Positions 31,587 to 40,918 are shown, counted from the first letter of the stretch. The stretch is 64,000 bases of DNA from Bacillus_BD sp963765265 (GCA_963765265.1 CAVXVN010000003.1:62001-126000), one strand, 5' to 3'. The notes: a model not told the origin generated them from the sequence alone. Program-made: numbers and translations.

Positions 31587-32290
31587 AGGTACTAGCAATA
31601 GATACATCTAATTATTCACTTGGAATTGCTTTGGTTAATCAAGAACAAGTTATTGGTGAGTACATAACAAATATGAAAAAAAATCATTCCATTCGAGTGA
31701 TGCCAGCGATTGAGAAGTTGATGCAGGACTGTGAGATGAAGCCGACTGATGTAGAAAAAATTGTTGTAGCAAAGGGTCCGGGATCCTATACAGGCGTACG
31801 TATTGGTGTAACGATTGCCAAAACACTCGCTTGGACTTTAAATATCCCTTTAGTTGGAATATCAAGTTTAGAGGCCTTAGCCGCTGGGGCAGGTCGTTAT
31901 TTTGATGGTTGTATATCACCGTTATTTGATGCTCGTCGGGGACAAATTTATACAGGGCTTTATCAATATAGAAAAGGAAAATTGGAGTCTTTAGTACAAG
32001 ATCAAATTATCTTATCTAAAAATTGGGCAGAACAATTGCAAAGTCTTGAAGAAAAGATCCTATTTGTGGGCACAGATATAAGTCTGCATCATGACGTTTT
32101 TCAGCAGTACTTAGGTGAAAAAGCACTCGAAGTAGCGAAAACGGAACAGAATCCACGACCATCTGAGTTAGCCTTTTTAGGGTATGATCGACCTGGTGAA
32201 GACGTGCATTCCTTCGTTCCAAACTATATACGTTTAGCAGAAGCAGAGGCCAAGTGGTTAGAGGCTCAAAAAGAATTGCCACACTCTTAA
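31583..32290 (+). CDS. tsaB: tRNA t6A threonylcarbamoyltransferase complex dimerization subunit TsaB
   Basis: TsaB is an inactive paralogue of TsaD that scaffolds the complex. Signatures: MKVLAIDTSNYSLGIALV, KNHSIRVMPAIEKLM, VVAKGPGSYTGVRIGVTIAKTLAW and FDARRGQIYTGLY. 235 residues, normal. It is followed by a 115-base gap that carries a GC-richer patch without recognised function. Confidence 0.95.
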   Translation: MKVLAIDTSNYSLGIALVNQEQVIGEYITNMKKNHSIRVMPAIEKLMQDCEMKPTDVEKIVVAKGPGSYTGVRIGVTIAKTLAWTLNIPLVGISSLEALAAGAGRYFDGCISPLFDARRGQIYTGLYQYRKGKLESLVQDQIILSKNWAEQLQSLEEKILFVGTDISLHHDVFQQYLGEKALEVAKTEQNPRPSELAFLGYDRPGEDVHSFVPNYIRLAEAEAKWLEAQKELPHS

Positions 32291-32405
32291 CCGGCAGGCC
32301 GACTAAGTTCGCCGCGCCTTGTGCATTGAAAAACCCCCAACTGATGAAAGTCTTCTTTAAAAGTTGTGTAAGTGGTAAAAGAATGGGAGATAGGAAGTTA
32401 TTATA

Positions 32406-32858
32406 ATGGAGAATACATTTTCTTTTCGAATGATGAATGTGGATGATATTGATCAAGTGATGGTAGTCGAGGATAAATCGTTTACCATTCCATGGAGTAG
32501 GGAATCCTTTTACAATGAAATAATAACAAACCAGTTTGCTGTTTATCTTGTTTTAGAAGATGAAGGAAGAGTCATAGGATATTGTGGAGTTTGGATTGTA
32601 ATTGACGAAGCACATATTACAAATATTGCTCTTCTTCCCGAATATAGGGGTAGAAAACTAGGGGAAGCCTTATTAAGAAAAATAATTGAGGTAGCAATAG
32701 AACGAGGAGCAAAAACAATGACACTTGAAGTAAGAATGAGCAATATGATTGCACAATCTCTATATAGAAAGCTCGGTTTTCAAGGTGGAGCGATTCGAAA
32801 AAGATATTATACAGATAATTATGAAGATGCATTAGTAATGTGGGTGAATTTTATATGA
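32406..32858 (+). CDS. rimI: Ribosomal protein S18-alanine N-acetyltransferase RimI
   Basis: A 150-residue GNAT acetyltransferase with the acetyl-CoA loop LLPEYRGRKLGEALLRKII, TMTLEVRMSNMIAQSLYRKLGF and RKRYYTDNYEDALVM near the C-terminus. RimI acetylates S18 and probably other proteins. The stop overlaps the tsaD start (ATGA), a conserved arrangement. Confidence 0.94.
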   Translation: MENTFSFRMMNVDDIDQVMVVEDKSFTIPWSRESFYNEIITNQFAVYLVLEDEGRVIGYCGVWIVIDEAHITNIALLPEYRGRKLGEALLRKIIEVAIERGAKTMTLEVRMSNMIAQSLYRKLGFQGGAIRKRYYTDNYEDALVMWVNFI

Positions 32859-33892
32859 ACAAGGATTTATTCGTAATGGGAATTGAGACAAGTTGTGATG
32901 AAACGGCTGTTTCAATCGTGAAAAATGGCAAAGAGATTGTTTCAAATATTGTATCATCGCAAATAGACAGCCATAAGCGATTTGGCGGAGTGGTTCCAGA
33001 GATTGCTTCCCGCCATCATGTAGAACAAATAACCATTGTACTGGAAGAAGCTTTAAAGGAAGCAAAGGTTTCGTACAATGAAATAGATGCAATTGCAGTA
33101 ACGGAAGGGCCTGGACTTGTAGGAGCATTACTCATTGGCGTAAATGCTGCGAAGGCTGTTGCATTTGCTCATAGTATCCCTCTTGTTTCCGTACATCATA
33201 TTGCTGGCCATATCTATGCAAATCGATTAGTAAAGGAGATGGAGTTTCCATTATTGGCTCTTGTTGTTTCAGGAGGGCATACGGAACTAGTCTATATGAA
33301 AGAACATGGTCATTTTGAAGTTATTGGAGAAACAAGAGATGATGCAGCAGGGGAAGCCTATGATAAAGTGGCGAGAACCCTTCATCTCCCGTATCCAGGT
33401 GGACCACAGATTGACCGATTGGCGCAAAACGGAGAAGCAACAATTAACCTTCCACGTGCATGGCTTGAAGAAGGATCTTACGATTTTAGTTTCAGTGGTC
33501 TTAAATCTTCCGTTATCAACACGGTCCACAATGCAGAACAACGAGGAGAATCCATTAAGCCTGAAGATCTTGCCGCTAGCTTCCAGGCAAGTGTGGTTGA
33601 AGTATTAGTTACGAAGACGTTGCGGGCAATTAAACATTACCCAGTGAAGCAAGTCTTATTGGCTGGTGGTGTTGCAGCTAATAAAGGGTTAAGAACAGCC
33701 TTAAGTGCTGCATTTGATGAAATCCAAGATGTGGAACTTGTGATACCTCCATTGAATTTATGTACAGATAATGCAGCCATGATTGCTGCGGTAGGAAGTA
33801 TCTTATTTGAGCAAGGACATCGAGCGGGTTTAGCCTTGAATGCAAATCCTGGTTTAGACATATCCATTTACAATGATGTGAAAAACTCCTAA
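32855..33892 (+). CDS. tsaD: tRNA N6-adenosine threonylcarbamoyltransferase TsaD
   Basis: TsaD (Gcp/YdiE) transfers threonylcarbamoyl to A37 of tRNA. It has the ASKHA ATPase fold: MGIETSCDETAVSIV, the metal ligands in VPEIASRHHVEQI and SVHHIAGHIYANRL, VVSGGHTELVYM, GEAYDKVARTLHLPYPGGPQID and LAGGVAANKGLR. The ATG at 32855 overlaps the rimI stop; the frame start at 32840 has no better site. 345 residues. Its TAA lies in the stem of a compact terminator. Confidence 0.96.
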   Translation: MNKDLFVMGIETSCDETAVSIVKNGKEIVSNIVSSQIDSHKRFGGVVPEIASRHHVEQITIVLEEALKEAKVSYNEIDAIAVTEGPGLVGALLIGVNAAKAVAFAHSIPLVSVHHIAGHIYANRLVKEMEFPLLALVVSGGHTELVYMKEHGHFEVIGETRDDAAGEAYDKVARTLHLPYPGGPQIDRLAQNGEATINLPRAWLEEGSYDFSFSGLKSSVINTVHNAEQRGESIKPEDLAASFQASVVEVLVTKTLRAIKHYPVKQVLLAGGVAANKGLRTALSAAFDEIQDVELVIPPLNLCTDNAAMIAAVGSILFEQGHRAGLALNANPGLDISIYNDVKNS

Positions 33893-33908
33893 ACTTAGGA
33901 GTTTTTTT
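33881..33908 (+). terminator. Terminator overlapping the tsaD stop
   Basis: AAAAACTCCTAA pairs with TTAGGAGTTTTT with a two-base loop (in practice a four-base one), followed by more T residues. Confidence 0.85.
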
Positions 33909-34125
33909 GTGTATAAACGATGTTGATTCATTTAATAATAAAAGATATCAACAGTATTTATCGGTGAAATCCCAAAAAATAATGCCAGAATATTTATAAA
34001 ATGTGGATAACCCTGTGGATAGTGTGGATAATGTGGATAAATTCAAATGTTATTGTGGATAATGTGGAAAACTCTGTGGAAATCAATAATATCAATCATT
34101 AGAATGTGCATAAAAATGTGTATAA
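33908..34125 (+). other. DnaA-box cluster in the tsaD-ABC-F intergenic region
   Basis: Four perfect DnaA boxes (TGTGGATAA at 34002, 34023, 34032 and 34054) and at least five one-mismatch boxes (33908, 34014, 34063, 34105, 34117) lie in the same orientation, some adjacent with no spacing. No gene fits here. B. subtilis has DnaA-box clusters outside oriC that restrain initiation, one at gcp-ydiF as I recall, which is this locus. No AT-rich unwinding element or replication gene is present, so an origin is unlikely. Confidence 0.85.
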
Positions 34126-34232
34126 AAAAAGAAGTGCGTCTTAAGAGTCATTTACGCGCTTCTTTGATTAATAAATAGTGGGTATTGCGAATCGAGCTTG
34201 CTGATAATTTGAAAATCTGAGCATCGCCGGAG

Positions 34233-34320
34233 TAACTTTATTCAGTCAGGTTTGCACTGAATTTTATCACGATTGCATTCATCCACCATATAAAATTGGA
34301 GACTTCGCTGAATAAAGTTA
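34233..34320. repeat. Small inverted-repeat element, copy 2 of the TAACTTTATTCAG repeat
   Basis: TAACTTTATTCAG (34233-34245) and its exact reverse complement (34308-34320) bound an 88-base unit. Read on the minus strand, the right end matches the repeat after ddl over about 23 bases. This looks like a small non-autonomous (MITE-like) element or a transposon relic. No clear target duplication is visible. Confidence 0.6.
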
Positions 34321-34377
34321 AACGTTTTTACAATCCTTAAAATAGAATAAAAAGAAATTAAACAGCGACAAACTCTG

Positions 34378-36300
34378 TTATTCATCCGCTAATAAGGTCC
34401 ATTCTTCCATTAATTTTTCCAAATCTGATTTTATTTGTTCATTTTCCTGTAGAATCTTCAAGGATTTTTCATGATCTTGGAAAATTTCAGGTTCACAGAG
34501 CAATTGTTCATTTTTCTCAATAGATTGTTCAAGTTCCTCTATTTTTCCTTCAATCTCCTCGATTCTCCGAAGGCGTTGTCTTTCTAATTTTTTTGCTTCT
34601 TTATCTTGTTGATAACTATTCTTTTCTTGTTTTACCGAATTTACGCTTGATTGAGTGTTTTCTGCTAGTGCTTTTAATTCCGCTTGTTCGAGTTTCTTTT
34701 CAACAAAGTAATCATAATCACCTAAATATTCTGTAGCGCCATCCTTTTCCATTTCGACTACCTTTGATGCAATTCGATTAATAAAGTAACGGTCATGCGA
34801 AACAAAAAGAATGGTACCAGGGTAATCAAGCAATGCGTTTTCGAGTATTTCTTTACTATCTAAGTCTAGATGATTGGTAGGCTCGTCCAAGATTAATAAG
34901 TTAGCTTTTTGCATCATGAGCTTGGCAAGAGCTAAACGGGCTTTTTCTCCCCCGCTTAAAGTGGAAACAATTTTCAATACATCGTCACCAGAAAATAAAA
35001 AATTACCTAGTACGGTTCGGATATCCTTCTCAGGTTTAAAGGGATACTCGTCCCATAATTCATTCAGCACTCTTTTATTTGAAGTTAGTTCTGCTTGTTG
35101 CTGATCATAGTAACCAATCATAACGTTTGTTCCATATTGAATATCTCCTTTTAATGGAGATAGTTTATTCATAATGGTTTTTAACAAGGTTGATTTTCCG
35201 ATTCCATTTGGTCCGACAAGGGCGATACTGTCCCCTCTTTTGAGTTTAAAAGAAATATCATTTGAGACTGTTGCGTTTTCATAGCCTATGGAAAGCGAGT
35301 TGATATTTAAAACTTCATTTCCAGACTGCTTTTCAATATCAAAACCAAAGGATGCAGATTTTTCATTTCCTAACGGTCTGTCCATTAGTTCCATGCTCTC
35401 AAGCTTTTTTCGTCGACTTTGTGCTCTTTTAGTCGTAGAGGCACGGGCAAGATTACGATGGATAAAATCCTGCAGCTTAGCGACTTCATCTTGTTGTTTT
35501 TCAAATTGTTTCATTTCACGCTCGTAGTTTGCTGCCTTTTTATCTAAGTAGGAACTGTAATTACCAGGGAATTTAGAGATCTCTTTTCTAGATATTTCAT
35601 ATACTTGATTTACTACTTTATCAAGGAAATAACGGTCATGGGAAACAATTAAAATGGCTCCATCATATCCTTGAAGATACTGTTCCAGCCAAGATAGAGT
35701 ATCAATATCAAGATGGTTCGTTGGTTCATCAAGGATTAGAATATCGGGTTTAGTAAGCAATAACTTCCCGAGTGCAAGTCTCGTTTTTTGTCCACCACTC
35801 AAACTAAAGATTTTTGTGTTATAATCAAAGGACTGGAAATTTAATCCGTGTAGTACAGAACGAATGTCGGATTCAAATTGATAGCCGCCCTGATCTTTAA
35901 AATTTACTTGTAATACATCATAATCCTTTAAGATCTTCTGATATTCAGCCTCATTTTGGATAATGTTTGGGTTAGACATTTGTTGTTCAAGCGTTCGTAA
36001 TGTTTTTTCTTGTTGTCTTAATTCAGCAAAAACAGACAACATTTCGTCCCAGATAGACAGATCTGATTCAAGTCCTGTATCTTGAGCTAAATAGCCAATT
36101 TTTACATCTTTAGGTTTGATCATGTCGCCGGAATCATAGGAGAGGTTTCCAGATATAATTTTTAATAGAGTGGATTTTCCTGCGCCATTTCTACCGACTA
36201 GTGCAATTCGATCGCGTGTTTGAACTTCAAGTTTTATATTTGACAAAACAATGTCAGCACCATAATATTTACATAATTGATTTATTTGCAATAAAATCAT
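34378..36300 (-). CDS. ydiF: ABC-F family ATP-binding protein YdiF
   Basis: A 640-residue soluble protein with two ABC ATPase domains and no membrane part. Domain 1: Walker A GRNGAGKST, signature LSGGQKTRLALGKLL, Walker B ILILDEPTNHLD. Domain 2: GPNGIGKST, LSGGEKARLALAKLM, LLILDEPTNHLD. The linker between them holds the KQFEKQQDEVAKLQDFIHRNLARAST P-site tRNA-interaction-like motif, and a C-terminal coiled coil is rich in Glu and Lys. ABC-F proteins act on the ribosome. The start is the ATG at 36300, after GAGGTG; the GTG at 36312 overlaps that site. The ydiF-moaC-rex order is as in B. subtilis. Confidence 0.93.
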   Translation of the reverse strand: MILLQINQLCKYYGADIVLSNIKLEVQTRDRIALVGRNGAGKSTLLKIISGNLSYDSGDMIKPKDVKIGYLAQDTGLESDLSIWDEMLSVFAELRQQEKTLRTLEQQMSNPNIIQNEAEYQKILKDYDVLQVNFKDQGGYQFESDIRSVLHGLNFQSFDYNTKIFSLSGGQKTRLALGKLLLTKPDILILDEPTNHLDIDTLSWLEQYLQGYDGAILIVSHDRYFLDKVVNQVYEISRKEISKFPGNYSSYLDKKAANYEREMKQFEKQQDEVAKLQDFIHRNLARASTTKRAQSRRKKLESMELMDRPLGNEKSASFGFDIEKQSGNEVLNINSLSIGYENATVSNDISFKLKRGDSIALVGPNGIGKSTLLKTIMNKLSPLKGDIQYGTNVMIGYYDQQQAELTSNKRVLNELWDEYPFKPEKDIRTVLGNFLFSGDDVLKIVSTLSGGEKARLALAKLMMQKANLLILDEPTNHLDLDSKEILENALLDYPGTILFVSHDRYFINRIASKVVEMEKDGATEYLGDYDYFVEKKLEQAELKALAENTQSSVNSVKQEKNSYQQDKEAKKLERQRLRRIEEIEGKIEELEQSIEKNEQLLCEPEIFQDHEKSLKILQENEQIKSDLEKLMEEWTLLADE

Positions 36301-36488
36301 GTTTGTTTTCACCTCTGTACTATTAGATTAACTTATAAAGATAGGTTCAGCAATATCAAGAAAAAATCAATAAGTGTAGATTTTTATATCCAATATCTTG
36401 AAGAGAACTAAGACCTTGTGAAATACAACACAATGTTAAAGACAGTTAGAATGATATAGTGTATTATTTTATATAAAGAGGTGCTTAC

Positions 36489-36983
36489 GTGGCAGAGTTT
36501 ACTCACTTTAATGAAGAAGGCAGAGCAATGATGGTGGATGTAAGTGAAAAAGCCGAAACATTTCGTACAGCAATTGCTATGTCAAGTATATCGGTAAATC
36601 AAGAAATATATAATAAAATTGTGACTAAACAAATGAAAAAGGGAGATGTATTGGCAGTTGCCCAAGTTGCGGGTGTCATGGCAGCAAAAAAAACATGGGA
36701 TATCATCCCCATGTGTCATCCTCTTTCTCTAACAGGTATTGATCTAACCTTTTCATGGGAAAAAAAGAATGCGGATTTTATACTACTTATTCGAGCTTTC
36801 GTAAAAACAAAGGGGAGTACAGGAGTAGAAATGGAAGCTCTAACCGCAGCGTCCGTGTGTGCCTTAACCGTTTATGATATGTGTAAAGCAATTGATAAAG
36901 GAATGGTAATAGGGCAGACATTTCTTGTGGAAAAAACAGGCGGTAAAAATGGGGATTTTAAAAGAGAAGGAATTCAAAAATAA
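36489..36983 (+). CDS. moaC: Cyclic pyranopterin monophosphate synthase MoaC
   Basis: MoaC converts the MoaA product 3',8-cyclo-GTP to cyclic pyranopterin monophosphate in molybdenum cofactor synthesis. Family marks: FTHFNEEGRAMMVDVSEKAETFRTA, VAQVAGVMAAKKTWDIIPMCHPLSLTGIDL (catalytic region), STGVEMEALTAASVCALTVYDMCKAIDKGM. 164 residues. It starts at a GTG after AAGAGGTG. Other moa genes are not in the window. Confidence 0.96.
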   Translation: MAEFTHFNEEGRAMMVDVSEKAETFRTAIAMSSISVNQEIYNKIVTKQMKKGDVLAVAQVAGVMAAKKTWDIIPMCHPLSLTGIDLTFSWEKKNADFILLIRAFVKTKGSTGVEMEALTAASVCALTVYDMCKAIDKGMVIGQTFLVEKTGGKNGDFKREGIQK

Positions 36984-37065
36984 TATTTTTTTATAAATTA
37001 AGATGAAACTACTTTTCCCGAGGTTGGAATAAAGTTTAATTAAGTAAAGGAATAGGGGGGATAAA

Positions 37066-37713
37066 ATGTCGAATGAAACGACAAAAATACCACAAGCTAC
37101 AGCGAGAAGGTTGCCACTATATTATCGTTTTTTAACAAATCTCCATGCTTCTGGCAAACAAAGAGTATCATCCGCAGAACTAAGCGAAGCCGTTAAAGTA
37201 GATTCCGCAACAATTCGGAGAGATTTTTCTTATTTTGGTGCTTTGGGTAAAAAGGGATACGGTTATAACGTTCAGTATTTACTATCTTTTTTCCGAAAGA
37301 CATTGGATCAAGATGCAATTTCGAAGGTTGCTTTAATTGGTGTTGGGAATCTTGGAACCGCTTTTTTAAATTATAATTTTATGAAAAATAATAATACGAA
37401 AATTGTAGTGGGATTTGATGTAACGACAGATAGAGTGGGGCAAAAGATCGGGGATATATCCGTTCATCATATGGATGATCTTGAAGAAGTGATTATGGAA
37501 CAACAAATTGAGGTGGCGATCTTAACAATCCCTGCCGCACAAGCACAACCAGTAACAGATCGACTAGTGAAAGCTAATATCAAGGGAATTTTAAATTTTA
37601 CACCAGCTCGATTGACCGTACCGGCAAATATTCGAGTTCATCATATTGATTTAGCGATTGAACTTCAATCACTTGTGTATTTCTTAAAGCATTATACCAT
37701 TGAGGTGGAATGA
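37066..37713 (+). CDS. rex: Redox-sensing transcriptional repressor Rex
   Basis: Rex binds NADH or NAD+ and represses fermentation and low-oxygen genes. The N-terminal winged helix reads RVSSAELSEAVKVDSATIRRDFSYFG, and the Rossmann domain carries VALIGVGNLGTAFLNY and FDVTTDRVGQKIGDI. 215 residues with an AGGGGGG ribosome site. It is a plausible regulator of the glycine reductase region, but I did not find a convincing Rex operator (TTGTGAAATNNNNTTCACAA-like) upstream of grdX. Confidence 0.96.
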   Translation: MSNETTKIPQATARRLPLYYRFLTNLHASGKQRVSSAELSEAVKVDSATIRRDFSYFGALGKKGYGYNVQYLLSFFRKTLDQDAISKVALIGVGNLGTAFLNYNFMKNNNTKIVVGFDVTTDRVGQKIGDISVHHMDDLEEVIMEQQIEVAILTIPAAQAQPVTDRLVKANIKGILNFTPARLTVPANIRVHHIDLAIELQSLVYFLKHYTIEVE

Positions 37714-37750
37714 ACAATCGAAATCGTCATGAAAAAGATAGGCATTTGAA

Positions 37751-37784
37751 AAAATGAGCCACTTGGATAAGGGCTCATTTTTGT
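37751..37784. terminator. Bidirectional terminator between rex and ydiK
   Basis: AAAATGAGCC pairs with GGCTCATTTT across an 11-base loop. The ydiK stop codon lies in the right arm. Confidence 0.85.
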
Positions 37785-37981
37785 TTTTGTTGCTTTTTTA
37801 TATGAAAATGTAACAGGATCATCCGAATACCTGATCCAAAATCAAAGGTTGCCAATAGGATTAGCAAAATGGTGAAAAACCCCCAACCACCATCTTCGCT
37901 TAAATTTTCAATAGCGAAGTAGGTGAAAAGTGATCCAAGTAATACATAAACGATGCCGGAAAACAATTGTGATTGTCTCAA
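37775..37981 (-). CDS. ydiK: YdiK family membrane protein
   Basis: A 68-residue protein with two membrane helices (SGIVYVLLGSLFTYFAIENL and TILLILLATFDFGSGIRMILL) and a basic tail HIKKQQKQK. Function unknown. The frame opens at 37996, but that TTG belongs to the GGAGG site; the TTG at 37981 (MRQSQLFSG) lies 8 bases after it and matches YdiK. It is close behind ydiL on the same strand, as in B. subtilis. Confidence 0.85.
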   Translation of the reverse strand: MRQSQLFSGIVYVLLGSLFTYFAIENLSEDGGWGFFTILLILLATFDFGSGIRMILLHFHIKKQQKQK

Positions 37982-38013
37982 ATTAAAATCCTCCAATAAA
38001 ACTTTTTATATAT

Positions 38014-38700
38014 CTATAATTTTTGAAGCAAGTCCTGATTAAGCTGCATGATTACAACGATGGTATTCATGGATACATGGGCAAAAATGGGTACGAGTAT
38101 TCGGTTTGTTTTGACATATAGGAAAGCAAAAGTAAAGCCCATTGCAGAATATAAGAGTAAATGTTCAGGTTCCCCATGTGCGAAAGCAAAAATAAGTGAG
38201 CTGATTAAGCCTGCGATAAAGAAATTCAACCGGTGATATAATACACCAAAGATAATTTTTCGGAAGACAATCTCTTCAAGAATGGGACCGATAATGGAAG
38301 TAACGATTATTATTAGGGGTGCGGTCTTTATAAGACCAACAATTTGCTCCGTATTCTCTGATCCTAATTCAATGCCAATTAAATATTCAATGTTTGCGGC
38401 AACTGTTTGGGCAAAGAAGGAAAGAAATATACCAGCAATTGCCCAGTAGATCGATTCACGAGTCGAAAGAGCATTTCTGGCACGCATAGGGTTTATCATT
38501 TCCTTGCGTAATAGAAATAGAATAATAATTAATGTAATGGAAAAACTGAACAATAGCCATATTGAAATCGCAGAACTTGCCATTTGATTATAGCTTTTTC
38601 CAATAGTAGTTCCTAAAAAGGTGATGATGGGAATTCCGATAACGCCGGAAAGCTGCATCCCTATATATGCAATTAATATAATCCAATATTCCTTCTTCAA
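38014..38700 (-). CDS. ydiL: CPBP family intramembrane glutamic protease YdiL
   Basis: A 228-residue protein with about seven membrane helices and the three CPBP (CaaX protease/ABI) motifs: GPILEEIVFRKIIFG (catalytic EE..R), IFAFAHGEPEHLLLYS and FAHVSMNTIVVIM. It starts at a TTG 9 bases after AAAGGAG. Related proteins process prenylated or bacteriocin-linked substrates; no partner is evident here. Confidence 0.9.
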   Translation of the reverse strand: MKKEYWIILIAYIGMQLSGVIGIPIITFLGTTIGKSYNQMASSAISIWLLFSFSITLIIILFLLRKEMINPMRARNALSTRESIYWAIAGIFLSFFAQTVAANIEYLIGIELGSENTEQIVGLIKTAPLIIIVTSIIGPILEEIVFRKIIFGVLYHRLNFFIAGLISSLIFAFAHGEPEHLLLYSAMGFTFAFLYVKTNRILVPIFAHVSMNTIVVIMQLNQDLLQKL

Positions 38701-38838
38701 AATTCATTTTCTCCTTTTATAGCTTCCTACTTAAAAATGCCTCTAACTCATTCTATCAATAATAGCCTATTATCATCAAATTGTTTCCTTTTGTTTTAAT
38801 ATACTGAAAATTTATTAATTAAAAATATGTGTTCAGAC

Positions 38839-38867
38839 TTGCAAATTTTCTCCAAATTTATTAATAT
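38839..38867 (+). promoter_or_regulatory. groESL promoter
   Basis: TTGCAA (38839-38844), 17-base spacer, TAATAT (38862-38867), just upstream of the CIRCE element. Confidence 0.7.
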
Positions 38868-38877
38868 AATAGTTGTG

Positions 38878-38904
38878 TTAGCACTCAACTGAGATGAGTG
38901 CTAA
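38878..38904 (+). promoter_or_regulatory. CIRCE operator (HrcA site) of groESL
   Basis: Perfect TTAGCACTC-N9-GAGTGCTAA inverted repeat overlapping the expected transcript start. HrcA repression of groESL is inferred from this established element. Confidence 0.97.
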
Positions 38905-38943
38905 TAAATAAAATTACATATAAATCTGAGGAGGTTGTTTCAT

Positions 38944-39231
38944 TTGTTAAAGCCACTAGGTGATCGCATTATAATCGAGCTTGTTGAATTAGAAGAAAAA
39001 ACTGCAAGCGGTATTGTTTTACCAGACACTGCTAAAGAAAAGCCTCAAGAAGGTAAAGTTGTTGCTGTTGGTACTGGTCGCGTTCTTGAAAACGGAGAGC
39101 GTGTAGCTCTTGAAGTTTCAGTTGGAGATAATATCATCTTCTCAAAATATGCTGGCACAGAAGTGAAGTATGATGGCAATGAATATTTGATTGTTCGCGA
39201 AAATGATATTCTTGCAATTATTGGTAAATAA
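38944..39231 (+). CDS. groES: Co-chaperonin GroES
   Basis: A 95-residue heptameric lid of GroEL. MLKPLGDRIIIE at the N-terminus, the mobile loop EEKTASGIVLPDTAKEKPQEGKV and the C-terminal YLIVRENDILAIIG are typical. The TTG at 38944 lies 9 bases after GAGGAGG; the in-frame TTG at 38935 is adjacent to that site and is not the start. It is under CIRCE control with groEL. Confidence 0.97.
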   Translation: MLKPLGDRIIIELVELEEKTASGIVLPDTAKEKPQEGKVVAVGTGRVLENGERVALEVSVGDNIIFSKYAGTEVKYDGNEYLIVRENDILAIIGK

Positions 39232-39283
39232 AGCAATTCATAGTTAAACGAATACGGTGAAAATTTAAGGAGGTAATTTAATA

Positions 39284-40918
39284 ATGGCTAAAGAGATTCA
39301 ATTTAGTGAAGATGCTCGTCGTGCAATGCTACGTGGTGTAGATCAATTAGCAAATGCTGTTAAAGTAACTCTTGGACCTAAAGGACGCAACGTGGTTCTA
39401 GAGAAAAAATTTGGTTCTCCACTTATTACAAATGATGGTGTAACAATTGCGAAAGAAATCGAACTAGAAGATGCTTTTGAAAACATGGGAGCAAAATTAG
39501 TAGCTGAAGTTGCTAGCAAAACAAATGATGTTGCTGGTGATGGTACTACAACTGCAACCGTTCTTGCTCAAGCAATGATTCGTGAAGGTCTTAAAAACGT
39601 AACTGCTGGTGCGAATCCAATGGGAATCCGTAAAGGAATGGAAAAAGCCATTCAAACAGCTCTTGACGAATTAAAAGCGATTTCTAAACCAATTGAAGGA
39701 AAAGAATCAATTGCTCAAGTTGCAGCTATCTCTTCAGGCGATGACGCAGTAGGCGAACTAATTGCAGAAGCAATGGAACGTGTTGGAAATGACGGCGTTA
39801 TTACAATCGAAGAATCAAAGGGCTTTGCAACAGAATTAGATGTAGTAGAAGGTATGCAATTTGACCGTGGATATGCTTCTCCATACATGGTAACAAATTC
39901 GGATAAAATGGAAGCTATTCTTGAAAATCCATATATCTTAATCACAGATAAAAAAATCACAAGCATCCAAGAAATTCTTCCAGTTCTTGAGCAAGTGGTT
40001 CAACAAGGTAAACCATTATTACTTGTAGCAGAAGATGTTGAAGGTGAAGCACTTGCAACATTAGTTGTGAACAAACTTCGTGGAACATTCAATGCTGTAG
40101 CAGTTAAAGCTCCAGGATTTGGCGATCGTCGTAAAGCAATGCTTGAAGATATCGCGATCTTAACTGGTGGTGAAGTGATCACTGAAGAACTTGGACGTGA
40201 TCTTAAATCTGCAACAATTGAATCATTAGGTCGCGCTTCTAAAGTTGTTGTAACAAAAGAAAACACAACTATCGTAGAAGGTGCTGGAGAAAGTGCCCAA
40301 ATCGCTAGTCGTGTTGGCCAAATCCGTGTTCAATTAGAAGAAACAACTTCTGATTTCGACCGTGAAAAATTACAAGAACGCCTTGCAAAATTAGCTGGTG
40401 GTGTTGCTGTAATTAAAGTTGGTGCAGCTACTGAAACAGAACTAAAAGAACGTAAATTACGTATTGAAGATGCGCTTAACTCTACTCGTGCAGCTGTTGA
40501 AGAAGGTATCGTTGCCGGTGGTGGTACAGCTCTATTAAATATCTACAATAAAGTAGCATCTGTTCAAGCAGAAGGCGATGAAGCAACGGGTGTTAATATC
40601 GTATTACGTGCGATTGAAGAACCAGTTCGTCAAATTGCTCACAATGCTGGTCTTGAAGGATCTGTAATTGTAGAACGTTTAAAACATGAAGCAGTAGGTG
40701 TTGGCTTTAATGCTGCTACTGGCGTATGGGTAAACATGGTAGAAGCTGGTATCGTTGATCCAACTAAAGTAACTCGTTCAGCACTTCAAAATGCTGGAAG
40801 CGTTGCTGCTATGTTCTTAACAACAGAAGCTGTTGTAGCTGACAAACCAGAACCTGCTGGTGCTGGCGGCGGAATGCCTGACATGGGCGGAATGGGTGGA
40901 ATGGGCGGCATGATGTAA
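39284..40918 (+). CDS. groEL: Chaperonin GroEL
   Basis: A 544-residue chaperonin ending in the usual GGM repeat tail (GGMPDMGGMGGMGGMM). Recognised stretches: VTLGPKGRNVVLEKKFG, TNDGVTIAKEIELED, NDVAGDGTTTATVLAQAM, EGMQFDRGYASPYM, VKAPGFGDRRKAMLEDIA and AGGVAVIKVGAATE. Codon choice is strongly biased toward translationally favoured codons, as expected for an abundant protein. Operon with groES, 52 bases apart. Confidence 0.98.
   Translation: MAKEIQFSEDARRAMLRGVDQLANAVKVTLGPKGRNVVLEKKFGSPLITNDGVTIAKEIELEDAFENMGAKLVAEVASKTNDVAGDGTTTATVLAQAMIREGLKNVTAGANPMGIRKGMEKAIQTALDELKAISKPIEGKESIAQVAAISSGDDAVGELIAEAMERVGNDGVITIEESKGFATELDVVEGMQFDRGYASPYMVTNSDKMEAILENPYILITDKKITSIQEILPVLEQVVQQGKPLLLVAEDVEGEALATLVVNKLRGTFNAVAVKAPGFGDRRKAMLEDIAILTGGEVITEELGRDLKSATIESLGRASKVVVTKENTTIVEGAGESAQIASRVGQIRVQLEETTSDFDREKLQERLAKLAGGVAVIKVGAATETELKERKLRIEDALNSTRAAVEEGIVAGGGTALLNIYNKVASVQAEGDEATGVNIVLRAIEEPVRQIAHNAGLEGSVIVERLKHEAVGVGFNAATGVWVNMVEAGIVDPTKVTRSALQNAGSVAAMFLTTEAVVADKPEPAGAGGGMPDMGGMGGMGGMM

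Noticed and set aside
33908..34125. The TGTGGATAA repeats as plasmid iterons, a CRISPR array or a replication origin.
   Set aside because: Spacing is irregular, there are no unique spacers, no rep or dnaA/dnaN gene, and the flanking genes are conserved chromosomal ones. DnaA boxes without an origin fit better.
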